NCBI RefSeq assembly: GCF_016919245.1
Contig: NZ_JAFEJA010000001.1
Span: 3,896,001 to 3,960,000 of the forward strand
DNA: 64,000 nt
Reading direction: 5' to 3'
From: Streptomyces zhihengii
GTDB taxonomy: Bacteria; Actinomycetota; Actinomycetes; Streptomycetales; Streptomycetaceae
In this document: one piece after another, positions 51,083 to 60,153 of the stretch
Numbering within the stretch: position 1 is the first letter of the stretch
Layout: each line of letters starts with the position of its first letter
The notes under the pieces: generated by a model
Told to the model about the DNA's origin: nothing
The model's input: the letters and a program-made list of their open reading frames with translations, nothing else
The model's database searches: none
Made by a program: the position numbers and the translations under genes

Positions 51083-52951
51083 GTGGACGACCTGACCTCC
51101 GACGACCCGACGCGTATCGGCCCGTTCCGCCTCATCGGGAGACTGGGCACCGGCGGCATGGGCCGGGTGTACCTGGCGCGTTCCGAGGGCGGCCGGACCG
51201 TGGCCGTCAAGGTGGTGCACGCGCAGCTCGCCGAACAGGACGAGTTCCGCCGCCGGTTCGCCCGCGAGGTGGCCGCGCTGGAACGGGTCGGCGGCGGTAC
51301 CGCGCCGGTGATCGCCTCCGACACGGAGGCCGTGTCGCCCTGGGTGGCCCTGACCTATGTGCCGGGTCCCTCGCTGCGCAGGGTGGTCGGCGAGGAGTTC
51401 GGTCCGCTGCCCGCGGCCACCGTGCGGGCCCTGGCGGCCAGGCTGGCGGACGCGCTCGCGCACATCCACGCGGCGGGCCTGGTGCACCGCGACCTCAAGC
51501 CGTCCAACATCCTGCTGACCGTCGACGGGCCCTGTGTCATCGACTTCGGCATCGCCCGTGCGGTGGACACCGTCACCGACGGCGGGCTGACGGGGACGGG
51601 CGCGGTCGTCGGCTCGCCCGGGTTCATGTCGCCGGAGCAGGTGCGGGGCGAGAAGCTGTCGCCCGCGTCCGACGTCTTCTGCCTCGGCGCGGTCCTCGCC
51701 TACGCGGCGACCGGTGTGGCACCGTTCGGCTCGGCCGACAGCGGGGCCCACGCCACCATGTTCCGGATCGCGCACGACGAACCGGATCTCACCGGGCTCC
51801 CGGAGGAGCTCGGTCCGCTGGTCCGCGCCTGCCTCGACAAGGACCCGGCCCGCCGTCCGCCCGCCTCCGTGCTGGCCGCCGGCGAGCAGGGGCCGCCCGG
51901 TGCCTGGCTGCCCGCCGACGTGCTCGCGGGCCTCGGCCGCAGTGCCGCCCGGGTGCTCGACGCGGACACCCCCGTGCCCGGCACCACCGACCCGGCGTCC
52001 GTCACCGGGGACGGCCCGGCCACGGGCACCCGCCCCGCCCCGCCCCGCCGCCGGCGCCTGGCCGTGCTCGGCGCGGCGCTGGCCGTGGTGGTGCTCGCGG
52101 GCGGGACGGCGGCCGTCGTCTGGCAGCAGCGCGAGGGGGACCCGGAGCGCTCCTCCGGCCGGACGGGGTCCACCGGCAAGGGCGGCGACGCCTCCCGTCC
52201 CACCGGTGACGTGCCGCAGGCGTTCGTCGGCGCCTGGGAGGGCGTGCTGGCCGGCACCGCAGACGTCCCCAAGTCCACCGGCCGGATCGAGATCGGGCAG
52301 GGCCGGCGCGGCGAGAAGACGGCCGTGTACGCCACCGTCACCGGCGAACGGCTGTGCATGGGGCGCTCGGTGCTGGTGTCGGCGGACGCCGACCGGATCG
52401 TCTTCGGCGAGAGCGATGTGACGGTGAGCGTGCCCGGCAAGGAGTGCACCCCGGCCGCGCACCAGACCCTCACCGTGCGCTCCCCCGACGTCCTGGAGTG
52501 GACGTCGGGCGCGGTGACGGCGACGTTCCGCCGGGCGCCCACCGGGCCCGAGGTGGTCCCGGCGAAGTTCCTCGGCGAGTGGCTGGAGGACGAGTCGGGC
52601 CCGCAGTGGGACGGCGGCCAGGCCGATCTCTTCGAACGCCGGCTGACGGTGACCCAGGGCCCCGTCGGCTCCGCGGTCGTCCGCTTCGAGTCGGAGATCC
52701 CGCGGACCGACGAGGAGACCGGCGAACCGACCGGCGGCAGCCTCCACTGCGCGTCCACGGCCGTGCTGGCCGGGGCGGGCGGCCTGCTGGTGCTCGGCCC
52801 GCCGGCCGCGGACGAGAAGGTGTCGGACCCCGAGTGCTGGCGCGACGGCGGCTCCCAGAACCTGCGGATCGCCCCGTACGGCGGCAAGGAACGGCTGCTC
52901 GCCTACGGGATGGGCGCGGACGGCGAGCCGGGCGTGTACCTCCGCGACTGA
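51083..52951 (+). CDS. receptor Ser/Thr protein kinase with duplicated outer domain
   Basis: A 622-aa Hanks-type kinase: glycine loop LGTGGMGRVYLARS, VAVKV, HRDLKPSN, DFGIAR and SPEQV (about 1-265). One membrane segment (about 335-355, LAVLGAALAVVVLAGGTAAV) leads to an extracytoplasmic region with two similar halves: VPQAFVGAWEGVLAG with IEIGQGRRGEKTAV, and VPAKFLGEWLEDESG with LTVTQGPVGSAVVR. The same motif occurs once in the frameshifted kinase at 47728. GTG 51083 follows GGAAGGATCGC. It probably senses an outside ligand and phosphorylates cytoplasmic targets. Confidence 0.9.
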   Translation: MDDLTSDDPTRIGPFRLIGRLGTGGMGRVYLARSEGGRTVAVKVVHAQLAEQDEFRRRFAREVAALERVGGGTAPVIASDTEAVSPWVALTYVPGPSLRRVVGEEFGPLPAATVRALAARLADALAHIHAAGLVHRDLKPSNILLTVDGPCVIDFGIARAVDTVTDGGLTGTGAVVGSPGFMSPEQVRGEKLSPASDVFCLGAVLAYAATGVAPFGSADSGAHATMFRIAHDEPDLTGLPEELGPLVRACLDKDPARRPPASVLAAGEQGPPGAWLPADVLAGLGRSAARVLDADTPVPGTTDPASVTGDGPATGTRPAPPRRRRLAVLGAALAVVVLAGGTAAVVWQQREGDPERSSGRTGSTGKGGDASRPTGDVPQAFVGAWEGVLAGTADVPKSTGRIEIGQGRRGEKTAVYATVTGERLCMGRSVLVSADADRIVFGESDVTVSVPGKECTPAAHQTLTVRSPDVLEWTSGAVTATFRRAPTGPEVVPAKFLGEWLEDESGPQWDGGQADLFERRLTVTQGPVGSAVVRFESEIPRTDEETGEPTGGSLHCASTAVLAGAGGLLVLGPPAADEKVSDPECWRDGGSQNLRIAPYGGKERLLAYGMGADGEPGVYLRD

Positions 52952-53049
52952 CCGCCGCCGGCCGCCGGATCGCTGAACGCCCGCCGAACTCCCGTGGAAC
53001 ACAGCGGAGTTGATCTCACGGCGGCCGGAAACCGCCCTACCGTTGCCCC

Positions 53050-54585
53050 GTGGAGTGGCTGAGTCCCGAGAACGTCGTCGCCGTGACCACCGCCCTGCTC
53101 GGCGTGCTCGTCTCCTGCGGGGTGCTCTGGTACGAGCGCCGGGTGCCGCGCCGCCGGCGGATCGGCTACCGCGTCCAGATGGACACCGCGATCGGCAGCA
53201 GCGTCCGCGCCGGACGGCCCAACTTCCGCCTCGGGCTGTTCAACGAGGCGCCGGAGATGGCCGACGCCACCCTCGTCCTGCTGCGCATCGAGAACGACGG
53301 GTCGCAGAGCATCGCGGGCGACGACTACACCGGCCGCGAGATCCACGGTCTGAGCGCCGAGTTCACCGGCCGCACGGTGCGCGCCATAGCGGTCACCCAG
53401 CCGCGCGGCGCGGAGCACCTGATGGACCACTTCACCGCGGCGGCGGGCATGCGCCACAGCGGCGCCGTGATCCATCTGCCCCGCGTCCCGCTCAACCAGG
53501 GGCAGCACTTCAAGCTGCTCGTGCTGCTGACCGGCGGCCCGGTGGGCGGGGACATCACCGTCACCGGGGGCATCAGGGACGGCGACGTGCTGCCCAACCG
53601 GGCCGTCCCCACGGACGAGCGGCTGCCCCTGTTCAGCCGGGCGGCCCGGCTCGTCACCGTGCTGCTCACGGTCTGCGTGGTGACCCTCGCCTCGATCATC
53701 GTCGCCCGCGACGACGACCGGCCCCCGATGGGCTGCGCCACCGGCACCGTGACGCTGACCGGCTCGACCGCCTTCGAACCGGTGCTCACGGAGCTGGCGG
53801 AGAAGTACGAGAAGGACTGCGCGGGCTCGTCGGTCGAGGTCGACGCCCACGGCAGCACCGCCGGGATCCGCGCCCTCGCCGACGCGGGCGCCGCGGCGAA
53901 GGGCGGCTCGCCCGCGATGATCGCCCTCTCGGACGGCCCCAAGCCCGGCGGGCACCCCGCGCTGCGCGAACACCGCGTCGCCGTGTCGGTCTTCACCCTG
54001 GTGGTCAACGACGCGGTGCCGCTGCGGGACCTCTCGCTGGAGGACGTCCGCCGGCTGTACCGGGGCGAGATCACCGACTGGCGCCAGATCGACGGCGTCA
54101 CCGGCCTGCCGGTGCGCCTGGTCAGCCGGGACGCCAACTCCGGTACCCGGGAGGTCTTCCAGCGCCGCGTCCTGCACCGCAACGAGCCGGCCAGCTCCTC
54201 GCGCGACTGCGTCACCAAGGACGACCCGGAGGCCCCCGTGGTCCGCTGCGAACTGGACGGCACCCGCCAGGTGCTGGCCGCCGTCGCCGCGCACGAAGGG
54301 GCCATCGGCTACAGCGAACTGCGGGCGGGCGACGACCTGAAGGGCCTCCACCGGCTGACGATCGACGGCGACGCGCCCTCGGTCGACACCATCGGCACCG
54401 GCGACTACCCGTACCGGGAGATCGAGTACGCCTACACCTACGGCCGGCCGCCGGCCGACTCCCTGGTGTCGGCCTTCCTCGCCTGGATGAGCCGCGGCGG
54501 CGGGCAGGACGTGATCACCACCCACGGCCATCTGCCCTGCGCGACGCCCAGGGGCCTGCGGATCTGCGGCGAGGACGGCCCCTGA
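53050..54585 (+). CDS. chimeric membrane protein with PstS-type substrate-binding domain
   Basis: A 511-aa protein with an unusual build: a membrane segment at about 8-28, a soluble beta-rich domain (about 38-190, GLFNEAPEMADATLVLLRIE; LNQGQHFKLLVLLTGGPVGG) followed by a second membrane segment (about 200-220, RLVTVLLTVCVVTLASIIVA), then a type 2 periplasmic-binding domain (about 235-505) with phosphate-binding-like motifs TGSTAFEPVLTELAEKYEK, HGSTAGIRALADAG and SRDANSGTREVFQRRV. Topology puts the middle domain inside and the binding domain outside, so it resembles a sensor more than a transporter lipoprotein. No ABC genes are adjacent. GTG is the start. Confidence 0.78.
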   Translation: MEWLSPENVVAVTTALLGVLVSCGVLWYERRVPRRRRIGYRVQMDTAIGSSVRAGRPNFRLGLFNEAPEMADATLVLLRIENDGSQSIAGDDYTGREIHGLSAEFTGRTVRAIAVTQPRGAEHLMDHFTAAAGMRHSGAVIHLPRVPLNQGQHFKLLVLLTGGPVGGDITVTGGIRDGDVLPNRAVPTDERLPLFSRAARLVTVLLTVCVVTLASIIVARDDDRPPMGCATGTVTLTGSTAFEPVLTELAEKYEKDCAGSSVEVDAHGSTAGIRALADAGAAAKGGSPAMIALSDGPKPGGHPALREHRVAVSVFTLVVNDAVPLRDLSLEDVRRLYRGEITDWRQIDGVTGLPVRLVSRDANSGTREVFQRRVLHRNEPASSSRDCVTKDDPEAPVVRCELDGTRQVLAAVAAHEGAIGYSELRAGDDLKGLHRLTIDGDAPSVDTIGTGDYPYREIEYAYTYGRPPADSLVSAFLAWMSRGGGQDVITTHGHLPCATPRGLRICGEDGP

Positions 54586-54679
54586 TCCCCGGCCCCGGGC
54601 GGGGCCGCGTCGCTGCCGGACCCGGACGTCCCCGCGTCGCTGCCGGGCCGGGACGTCCCGCGTCACTACGCTGACGCGG

Positions 54680-55540
54680 GTGCGTCGCGACGAGGAACCG
54701 GCCGGCCGGGAGCCCGACGAGCTGTCCGAGGGCGCCGGGCCGTTCACCACCCGGCTGACCCTGCGCGGCGCCGGCGGGAGCGAGGCCGTGTGGGAGTCGC
54801 GCACGGTCCGCAAGCTGGGGGCGCTGACCGTGCGGGCCGCGCACGAGGCCGAGGCGGTGGTGCGCCACGCCGACGCCCCGACGCTCGCCCGGCTGCGGGC
54901 GCTCAACTCCGTCGCGGCGGTGACGTTCACCGTCGGCGGGCTGCTCTTCGCCGCCGGGGCGGCGCTCGCGATCGCGGACGCGGACACGACCTCCGTGACG
55001 GTCGCCTACTTCGCGGGGGGCCTGTTCTTCAACACCGGGGGCTACGCCTCCCTCCTCCAGGCCGTCAACGCGCCCCGCCGCCCGGCCGGCGGCGACCGGC
55101 TGGAGCCCACCGCGTGGCGGTGGTGGAGCTACGAGCCGATGCGCATCGACTGGCTGGGCACCTTCCTGCTGTTCGCCGGCACGCTGGTGTTCGGCGTCAA
55201 CCTGCTGGACTCGTTCCTCCAGGGCCTCAGCACCCAGCAGGCGGCCCGCCTGGTGTGGGCGCCGGACGTCATCGGCTGCGTGCTCTTCCTGATCTCCGGG
55301 CAGCTCGCCCTGGCCGAGGTGTGCCACGGCCCCGGCGGGGTGCGCCCGCACGACCTCGGCTGGTGGATCACCGCCGTCAACCTGGCCGGCTCGGCGCTGT
55401 TCATGATCGCCGCCCTCGCGGACCTGGTCACCCCGGGCGAGGACGTGCCCGCGAGCCTGGCCGTCGGTGACGCCGGCACCCTGGCGGGGGCGCTGTGCTT
55501 CGCCGCGGCGGGGGTGCTCCAGTGGTTCGAGCACCCCTGA
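54680..55540 (+). CDS. multi-span membrane protein (YrhK-like)
   Basis: A 286-aa protein. About 75 polar residues precede at least six membrane segments (about 78-100, 103-125, 158-178, 190-215, 230-255 and 262-283). The stretch WRWWSYEPMRIDWLGTFLLF and AYFAGGLFFNTGGYASLLQA resemble YrhK-domain proteins, function unknown. GTG 54680 is the first start in the coding stretch. About 60 bp upstream is a short direct repeat (CGCGTCGCTGCCGG, twice, 54607 and 54634). It ends 24 bp from the converging kinase gene. Confidence 0.7.
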   Translation: MRRDEEPAGREPDELSEGAGPFTTRLTLRGAGGSEAVWESRTVRKLGALTVRAAHEAEAVVRHADAPTLARLRALNSVAAVTFTVGGLLFAAGAALAIADADTTSVTVAYFAGGLFFNTGGYASLLQAVNAPRRPAGGDRLEPTAWRWWSYEPMRIDWLGTFLLFAGTLVFGVNLLDSFLQGLSTQQAARLVWAPDVIGCVLFLISGQLALAEVCHGPGGVRPHDLGWWITAVNLAGSALFMIAALADLVTPGEDVPASLAVGDAGTLAGALCFAAAGVLQWFEHP

Positions 55541-55564
55541 CCCCGCGGCCGGTACGGCGGGGGC

Positions 55565-57370
55565 TCAGTCCTCGTCGTTGGGCATCACCTTGCGGACCTT
55601 GCCCTTGTGGTCGGCCTCGATGTAGCCGCTCTGGCTGTGGTCGTTGCTGAGGTAGGCCGACATGCCCTTCGGGTCGCCGAAGGTCGGATCGGCACCGGAG
55701 ACGAGGAGGTACCGCATGGTGACGTCCGGGACGTTGAGCTCCTTGTCCGCGCGCTCGAACAGCCCCGGCACGGCGTCCCAGTCGAAGTCGTCGACGTCGA
55801 AGGGGCTCTCCAGCGGAGTCACCGAACCGCTGATGATGCCCTTCTCGACCCCCTTCCCCGGACGGTAGGTGTAGGAGTCGTACCGGGAGTTGCTGCCGTC
55901 GAGCATCACATCGGCGGAGACGTACTCCCGGTAGACGTTCAGGCCGCACAGCCGGTCCGTGCCCGTCTCCTTCTTGAGCGCCGCGACCGCCGTGCGGATC
56001 CCCTCGGGGGTGAGCAGGTCCGTGGCCGCGTCGTCCTCCCCGCCCCCGGTGCCCGGCGACGCGTCCGGCCGGTCGGCCGCTCCCGAGGCGGACGGCGCCC
56101 GGGACGCGGTCGCCGACGGCCCCGGCTTGGCGCCGTCCCCGCCGCCCTGGTCGTCGTCGGGGAGGAAGCGCCACACCAGGACGCCGGCGAGCACCGTCGA
56201 GGTGAGCGACGTGGCGACGACGATCCGTGTGATGCGGCGGCGCAGCCGCTCCTCCCGGACGGTGCGCCCGTCCCCGGCGGCGGTGATCCGCAGCGCCCGG
56301 TCGTGCAGGTCCCCGCCGGGCACCGCGTCCCGCACGGAGTGCGGGCCGCCGTACGGCGCCGCGTACGGCGCCGCCGGCCCGGCCGGCCACGCCGTGGCCG
56401 CGGGGTGTCCGCCGGCCGGGGGCACCGCGGGCACCGGACCGGGCCCCGTGGGGCTGTCCGGCCGCATCGGCGGGGCCAGGTGGAACGAGGTCGTGCCGCC
56501 GCCACCGGTCGGGGGCGGCGCGGGGCTCCGTCCGGCCGCCGCCTCGGCGAGCATCGCGTCCACGGCGTCCGGCGCCGGCCGGGCCGCCGGGTCCTTCGCC
56601 AGCATCGCGGCGAGCGCCGGGGCGAGCACACCGGCCCGCCGCGGCGGCGGCAACTCCTCATTGAGGACGGCGGCCAGCGTCGCCAGCGTGCTGCTCCTGC
56701 GGAGCGGGTGGTCGCCCTCGACGGCGACGTACAGCATCATCGCCAGCGACCACAGGTCCGCCCCGGGGCCGCCGTCGCCGCCCGCGATCCGCTCGGGGGC
56801 CATGTAGTCGGGCGTGCCGATGATGGAGCCGGTGGCCGTGAGGGCGGTCGACTCCCGGATGGCGGCGATGCCGAAGTCGGTGAGCACGGGGCGTCCGTCG
56901 GGCCGCAGCAGGACGTTCGCCGGCTTCACGTCCCGGTGCTGGATGCCCACGGCGTGCGCGGCGCGCAGCGCGGCGAACACCTCGCGGCCGAGCAGGGCGG
57001 CCTCCCGGGGCTCCATCGGCCCGCGGGCCAGCCGGTCGGCGAGCGAGCCGCCGGTGACGAGCTCCATCACCAGCCAGGGGTAGGCGTGTTCACCGGCGTC
57101 GACGACATGGTGGATGGTGACGACGTTGGGGTGGTCGACCCGGGCCAGCGCCCTGGCCTCCCGCAGCACACGGGCCCGCAGCAGCGCCGCGCCCTGCGGG
57201 TCGTACTCGGCGAGCCCCGGGTCCGGCGGCCGGACCTCCTTCAGCGCGACGGCCCGGTCCAGCACGATGTCCCGCGCCCGCCACACCATGCCCATGCCGC
57301 CGCCGCCGAGCCGTGCCTCCAGCGCGAACCGGCCGTCGATCACCCGTCTGCCGGGCTCCCCCTCGCTCAT
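55565..57370 (-). CDS. receptor Ser/Thr protein kinase
   Basis: A 601-aa kinase of a different branch from the rightward ones: LGGGGMGMVWRARD, AVALKEV, HRDVKPAN, DFGIAAI and APERI (about 1-275). A long Pro/Gly-rich linker (about 280-375), a basic stretch and one membrane segment (about 385-405) precede an extracytoplasmic domain (about 445-601) without a known family name, containing ALKKETGTDRLCGLNVYREY and DDFDWDAVPGLFERADKELN. PASTA repeats are absent. ATG 57370 starts MSEGEPGRRVIDGRFALEAR. Confidence 0.9.
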   Translation of the reverse strand: MSEGEPGRRVIDGRFALEARLGGGGMGMVWRARDIVLDRAVALKEVRPPDPGLAEYDPQGAALLRARVLREARALARVDHPNVVTIHHVVDAGEHAYPWLVMELVTGGSLADRLARGPMEPREAALLGREVFAALRAAHAVGIQHRDVKPANVLLRPDGRPVLTDFGIAAIRESTALTATGSIIGTPDYMAPERIAGGDGGPGADLWSLAMMLYVAVEGDHPLRRSSTLATLAAVLNEELPPPRRAGVLAPALAAMLAKDPAARPAPDAVDAMLAEAAAGRSPAPPPTGGGGTTSFHLAPPMRPDSPTGPGPVPAVPPAGGHPAATAWPAGPAAPYAAPYGGPHSVRDAVPGGDLHDRALRITAAGDGRTVREERLRRRITRIVVATSLTSTVLAGVLVWRFLPDDDQGGGDGAKPGPSATASRAPSASGAADRPDASPGTGGGEDDAATDLLTPEGIRTAVAALKKETGTDRLCGLNVYREYVSADVMLDGSNSRYDSYTYRPGKGVEKGIISGSVTPLESPFDVDDFDWDAVPGLFERADKELNVPDVTMRYLLVSGADPTFGDPKGMSAYLSNDHSQSGYIEADHKGKVRKVMPNDED

Positions 57371-57517
57371 GGCACGGGAGCCTACGAGATGCGGGTGACA
57401 GCGTCGCCGCCCGTCCCGTACCGGCCGGTCACGAAGGACGTGCGCCAGGGGCCTCCGGCCGAGCGCGTCCCGCGACCGGACGGCCCCGGGCGAGGGCGTT
57501 CCGCCACCGGACGGGCC

Positions 57518-57772
57518 TCAGTCGAGCGCGTCCGCGACCGGACCCCATTCACCGGGGCCCGGGTCCGGCGCGTCGTCCGGGAGGGCCTCGGCCCGGGCGC
57601 GCTCGCGCTCGCGCCGCAGTCCGCGGAGCTCGAACAGCAGCCAGACCACGGCCACGACGGCGATCGCGCCGCCGCCGGTGTCGGCGAAGGCGGGCCAGGT
57701 CACGAAGGCCGCGACGGCCCCCGCCGCCGTCGTCGCGGCGAGAACGGTTCGTATGGTTCGCATGGTTCGCAT
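57518..57772 (-). CDS. small membrane protein of unknown function
   Basis: An 84-aa protein with two membrane segments (about 9-30 and 34-50) and an acidic tail. The first codons are a 9-base repeat (ATGCGAACC, three times with one change), so the start could be 57772 or 57763. It lies 56 bp after the propeller kinase on the same strand and may be co-transcribed. A palindrome (57778-57793) sits immediately upstream and could attenuate expression. It has no recognised family. Confidence 0.55.
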   Translation of the reverse strand: MRTMRTIRTVLAATTAAGAVAAFVTWPAFADTGGGAIAVVAVVWLLFELRGLRRERERARAEALPDDAPDPGPGEWGPVADALD

Positions 57773-57777
57773 GGTGT

Positions 57778-57793
57778 CCGGTGGGACCACCGG
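57778..57793. promoter_or_regulatory. 16-bp palindrome before the small membrane gene
   Basis: CCGGTGGGACCACCGG has 7-bp arms and a two-base centre. It is six bases from the start codon at 57772 and 35 bp past the kinase stop. It could be an operator, an RNA stem hiding the start, or part of a terminator; its position between two co-directional genes does not decide. Confidence 0.35.
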
Positions 57794-57828
57794 GACGGCC
57801 GAAGGGTTGTGCCCGGGGCCGGTTCGTC

Positions 57829-60129
57829 TCAGGGCAGGGCGACGGACACCGCGCGTTCCCCTTCGACGAGCATCAGCACGTCCCCGACGACGAGGCTCCG
57901 CGGCGGCGTGTACCGGTCCTCGGCCCAGATGTCGGCCGTCTCGCGGACGCCCCGGACGCCGCCGTCGTCGAGCGAGAGGGACACCACGCGGTCCGGCAGC
58001 AGCACGAGCGCCGCGTCGCCGACCAGCAGGACGTTCCCCGTCCCGACGTTGCTCGGCATCCCCTCGGGCGCCGCCCTGGTCCACAGCACCTCCCCCGTGG
58101 TGACGTCGACCGCCATCAGATCCGCTCCGGCGGTGTTCTCGGTCAGGGACACGGCGATGCCGTCACCGTTCACCGCGAGCGGGTAGCCGGGGACGGTGCG
58201 CACTTCCTTCAGCGTGCCGCGGGCGAGGATCCTGGTGCCGCCGCCGGGTGCGGAGCAGTAGAGGTCGCCGTTGGGCCCGACGGTGTCCGCGCACAGTTCG
58301 GACTCGGCGGCCACCCGCCCCGTCGCCGGGTCGAGCTGCCAGCTGTCGGCGCCCGCGCCCTGCACGTTGAGCACACCCCCGGCGAGCGTGAGGCTCGCCG
58401 GGTACGCGGAGTCCAGCGACTTCTCCCAGAGCATCGTGCCGTCGCTCTCCCGGTAGGCGCGGAACAGCATCTGCGCCGCGAATCCGACCCCGCCCCTGCC
58501 CTGGTAGCCGATGTAGACGACCCCCTGGGTCGCGACGGCCATCTCCGGCAGGAATCCGGCGGGCCCCGCCCAGCGGGCGACGGGCCTGCCGTCGTCGAGC
58601 CCGGCGACCAGCACGTCGGACCCTTCGGGCAGGTAGACCCGCTCGTCGCCCGAGACCGCGGGCACCATCGCGGGCTCCCCGGGGCGCAGCGCCAGCGGGT
58701 GCTTCCACATCAGGGTGCCGTCGGCGGTCCGGCGGGCCTCGACGCCCTCCGGGCCGCTGCAGACGAGGTGGCCGACGGTCGCCACGCAGCCGTGCAGCGG
58801 AGCGTCGGTGGTGACGTCCCACGGCTTCCAGCCGCCGGGTCTGCGCGATCCCGCCGTGCCGGGCTCGGGGTAGGCCAGCGTGTGCGCCCCGAAGCGGGTC
58901 GAAGCGGACACCGCCTCGACGCCGTCCGGTTCCGGCGCGGGGCTGCTGGGCGAGGGGGTCGGAGCGGCGGACGGCCCCCCGTCGTCCGTCCGGTCGGGGC
59001 CGAGCACGTTCAGCAGGACCGCCGTCAGGGGCCCCACGACCAGACCGGCGGCCACGGCGGCACCCACCCGGAACGCCCGGCTCCGGCGGCGGGGGGCCGC
59101 GGCGGCCGCCCCGGGTGCGTTCCCCGGCGGGGCGGCCGGGACGGGGGCCGGCGGCGGCGCGTTCTCCACGCACCGGCGGGTCGCGTCCTCGTGAGCGGCG
59201 ATCAGGTCCGCGACCGCCGCGTTCCAGGGAAACGCCCCCGGCCGTCGCCCCAGCACGGCGCCGGGGCGCGGGGAGGCCGCCGCCTCGTCCAGCATCCGGA
59301 GGACCTCGTCGGTCGTCGGGCGGTCGGCGGGCGCCTGCGCCAGACAGGCGCGCACCACGGGCAGCAGTTCCCCGGGCACACCGTCGAGCCGGGCGTCGCC
59401 CTGCGCGATCCGGTGGAAGACGGCGACCAGTTCCCCGTCGTCGAACGGGCCCCGGCCGCTCGCGGCGTACGCGATCACGGCGCCGAGCGCGAAGACGTCC
59501 GAGGCCGTGCCGACGGCCTCGCCGCCGACCAGGTGCTCCGGTGACATGAAGCCGGGCGAACCGACGACCAGCCCCGTCGCGGTGAGGGCGGTGCCGTCGA
59601 AGGCGCGGGCGATCCCGAAGTCGATCACCTTCGGGCCGTCGGCGGCGAGCAGGACGTTCGCCGGTTTCAGGTCGCGGTGCAGGATCCGGGCGCCGTGGAT
59701 CGCGCGCAGTGCCCGTGCGAGGTCGGCGCCGAGCGCCCGGACGGCCGCCACGGGCAGCGGGCCGGAGCGGGCGACCGCGTCGGCGAGCGAGGGTCCCGCG
59801 ACGTACTCGGTGGCGAGCCACGGCGGATCGTCGTCGGGGGCGGCGCTGAGCAGTTCGGCCGTGTACGGGCTGCGCACCGACCGCGCCGCCTCGGCCTCGC
59901 GGCGGAAGCGCACCCGGAAGTCCGCGTCCGCCTCGACGTCGGCCCGGATGGTCTTCACGGCGGCGAGGACCACCCTGCCTCCCGGCACGGCGCCCGGGCC
60001 CGGCTCCGGCACCGGGCCGAGGTCGAGCCGCGCGAGATGCACCTCGCCCATGCCGCCCGCCCCGAGCCGGCCGACGGTGACGTACGGGCCGAGCCGGCGG
60101 ACCGACGCCCCGTCCAGCTGCTCGATCAT
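57829..60129 (-). CDS. Ser/Thr protein kinase with PQQ-like beta-propeller sensor
   Basis: A 766-aa receptor kinase. The kinase domain (about 1-285) has LGAGGMGEVHLARL, AVKTI, HRDLKPAN, DFGIAR and SPEHL. After a linker and one membrane segment (about 360-385, FRVGAAVAAGLVVGPLTAVL), residues 410-766 form PQQ-type propeller blades (RRTADGTLMWKHPLALRPGE; YRESDGTMLWEKSLDSAYPA; VDVTTGEVLWTRAA). Such propellers bind unknown ligands or cell-wall components. It begins 24 bp downstream of the related frameshifted kinase, so the two likely form one operon. Confidence 0.92.
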   Translation of the reverse strand: MIEQLDGASVRRLGPYVTVGRLGAGGMGEVHLARLDLGPVPEPGPGAVPGGRVVLAAVKTIRADVEADADFRVRFRREAEAARSVRSPYTAELLSAAPDDDPPWLATEYVAGPSLADAVARSGPLPVAAVRALGADLARALRAIHGARILHRDLKPANVLLAADGPKVIDFGIARAFDGTALTATGLVVGSPGFMSPEHLVGGEAVGTASDVFALGAVIAYAASGRGPFDDGELVAVFHRIAQGDARLDGVPGELLPVVRACLAQAPADRPTTDEVLRMLDEAAASPRPGAVLGRRPGAFPWNAAVADLIAAHEDATRRCVENAPPPAPVPAAPPGNAPGAAAAAPRRRSRAFRVGAAVAAGLVVGPLTAVLLNVLGPDRTDDGGPSAAPTPSPSSPAPEPDGVEAVSASTRFGAHTLAYPEPGTAGSRRPGGWKPWDVTTDAPLHGCVATVGHLVCSGPEGVEARRTADGTLMWKHPLALRPGEPAMVPAVSGDERVYLPEGSDVLVAGLDDGRPVARWAGPAGFLPEMAVATQGVVYIGYQGRGGVGFAAQMLFRAYRESDGTMLWEKSLDSAYPASLTLAGGVLNVQGAGADSWQLDPATGRVAAESELCADTVGPNGDLYCSAPGGGTRILARGTLKEVRTVPGYPLAVNGDGIAVSLTENTAGADLMAVDVTTGEVLWTRAAPEGMPSNVGTGNVLLVGDAALVLLPDRVVSLSLDDGGVRGVRETADIWAEDRYTPPRSLVVGDVLMLVEGERAVSVALP

Positions 60130-60153
60130 CGCTTCCCCTCCTCCTGGTTCCGG

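Noticed and set aside
57518..58084. A longer 188-codon version of the small membrane gene starting at 58084
   Set aside because: The upstream part overlaps the kinase coding region antisense-free in another frame and is Arg/Gly-rich; coding character begins at the repeated ATGCGAACC codons.
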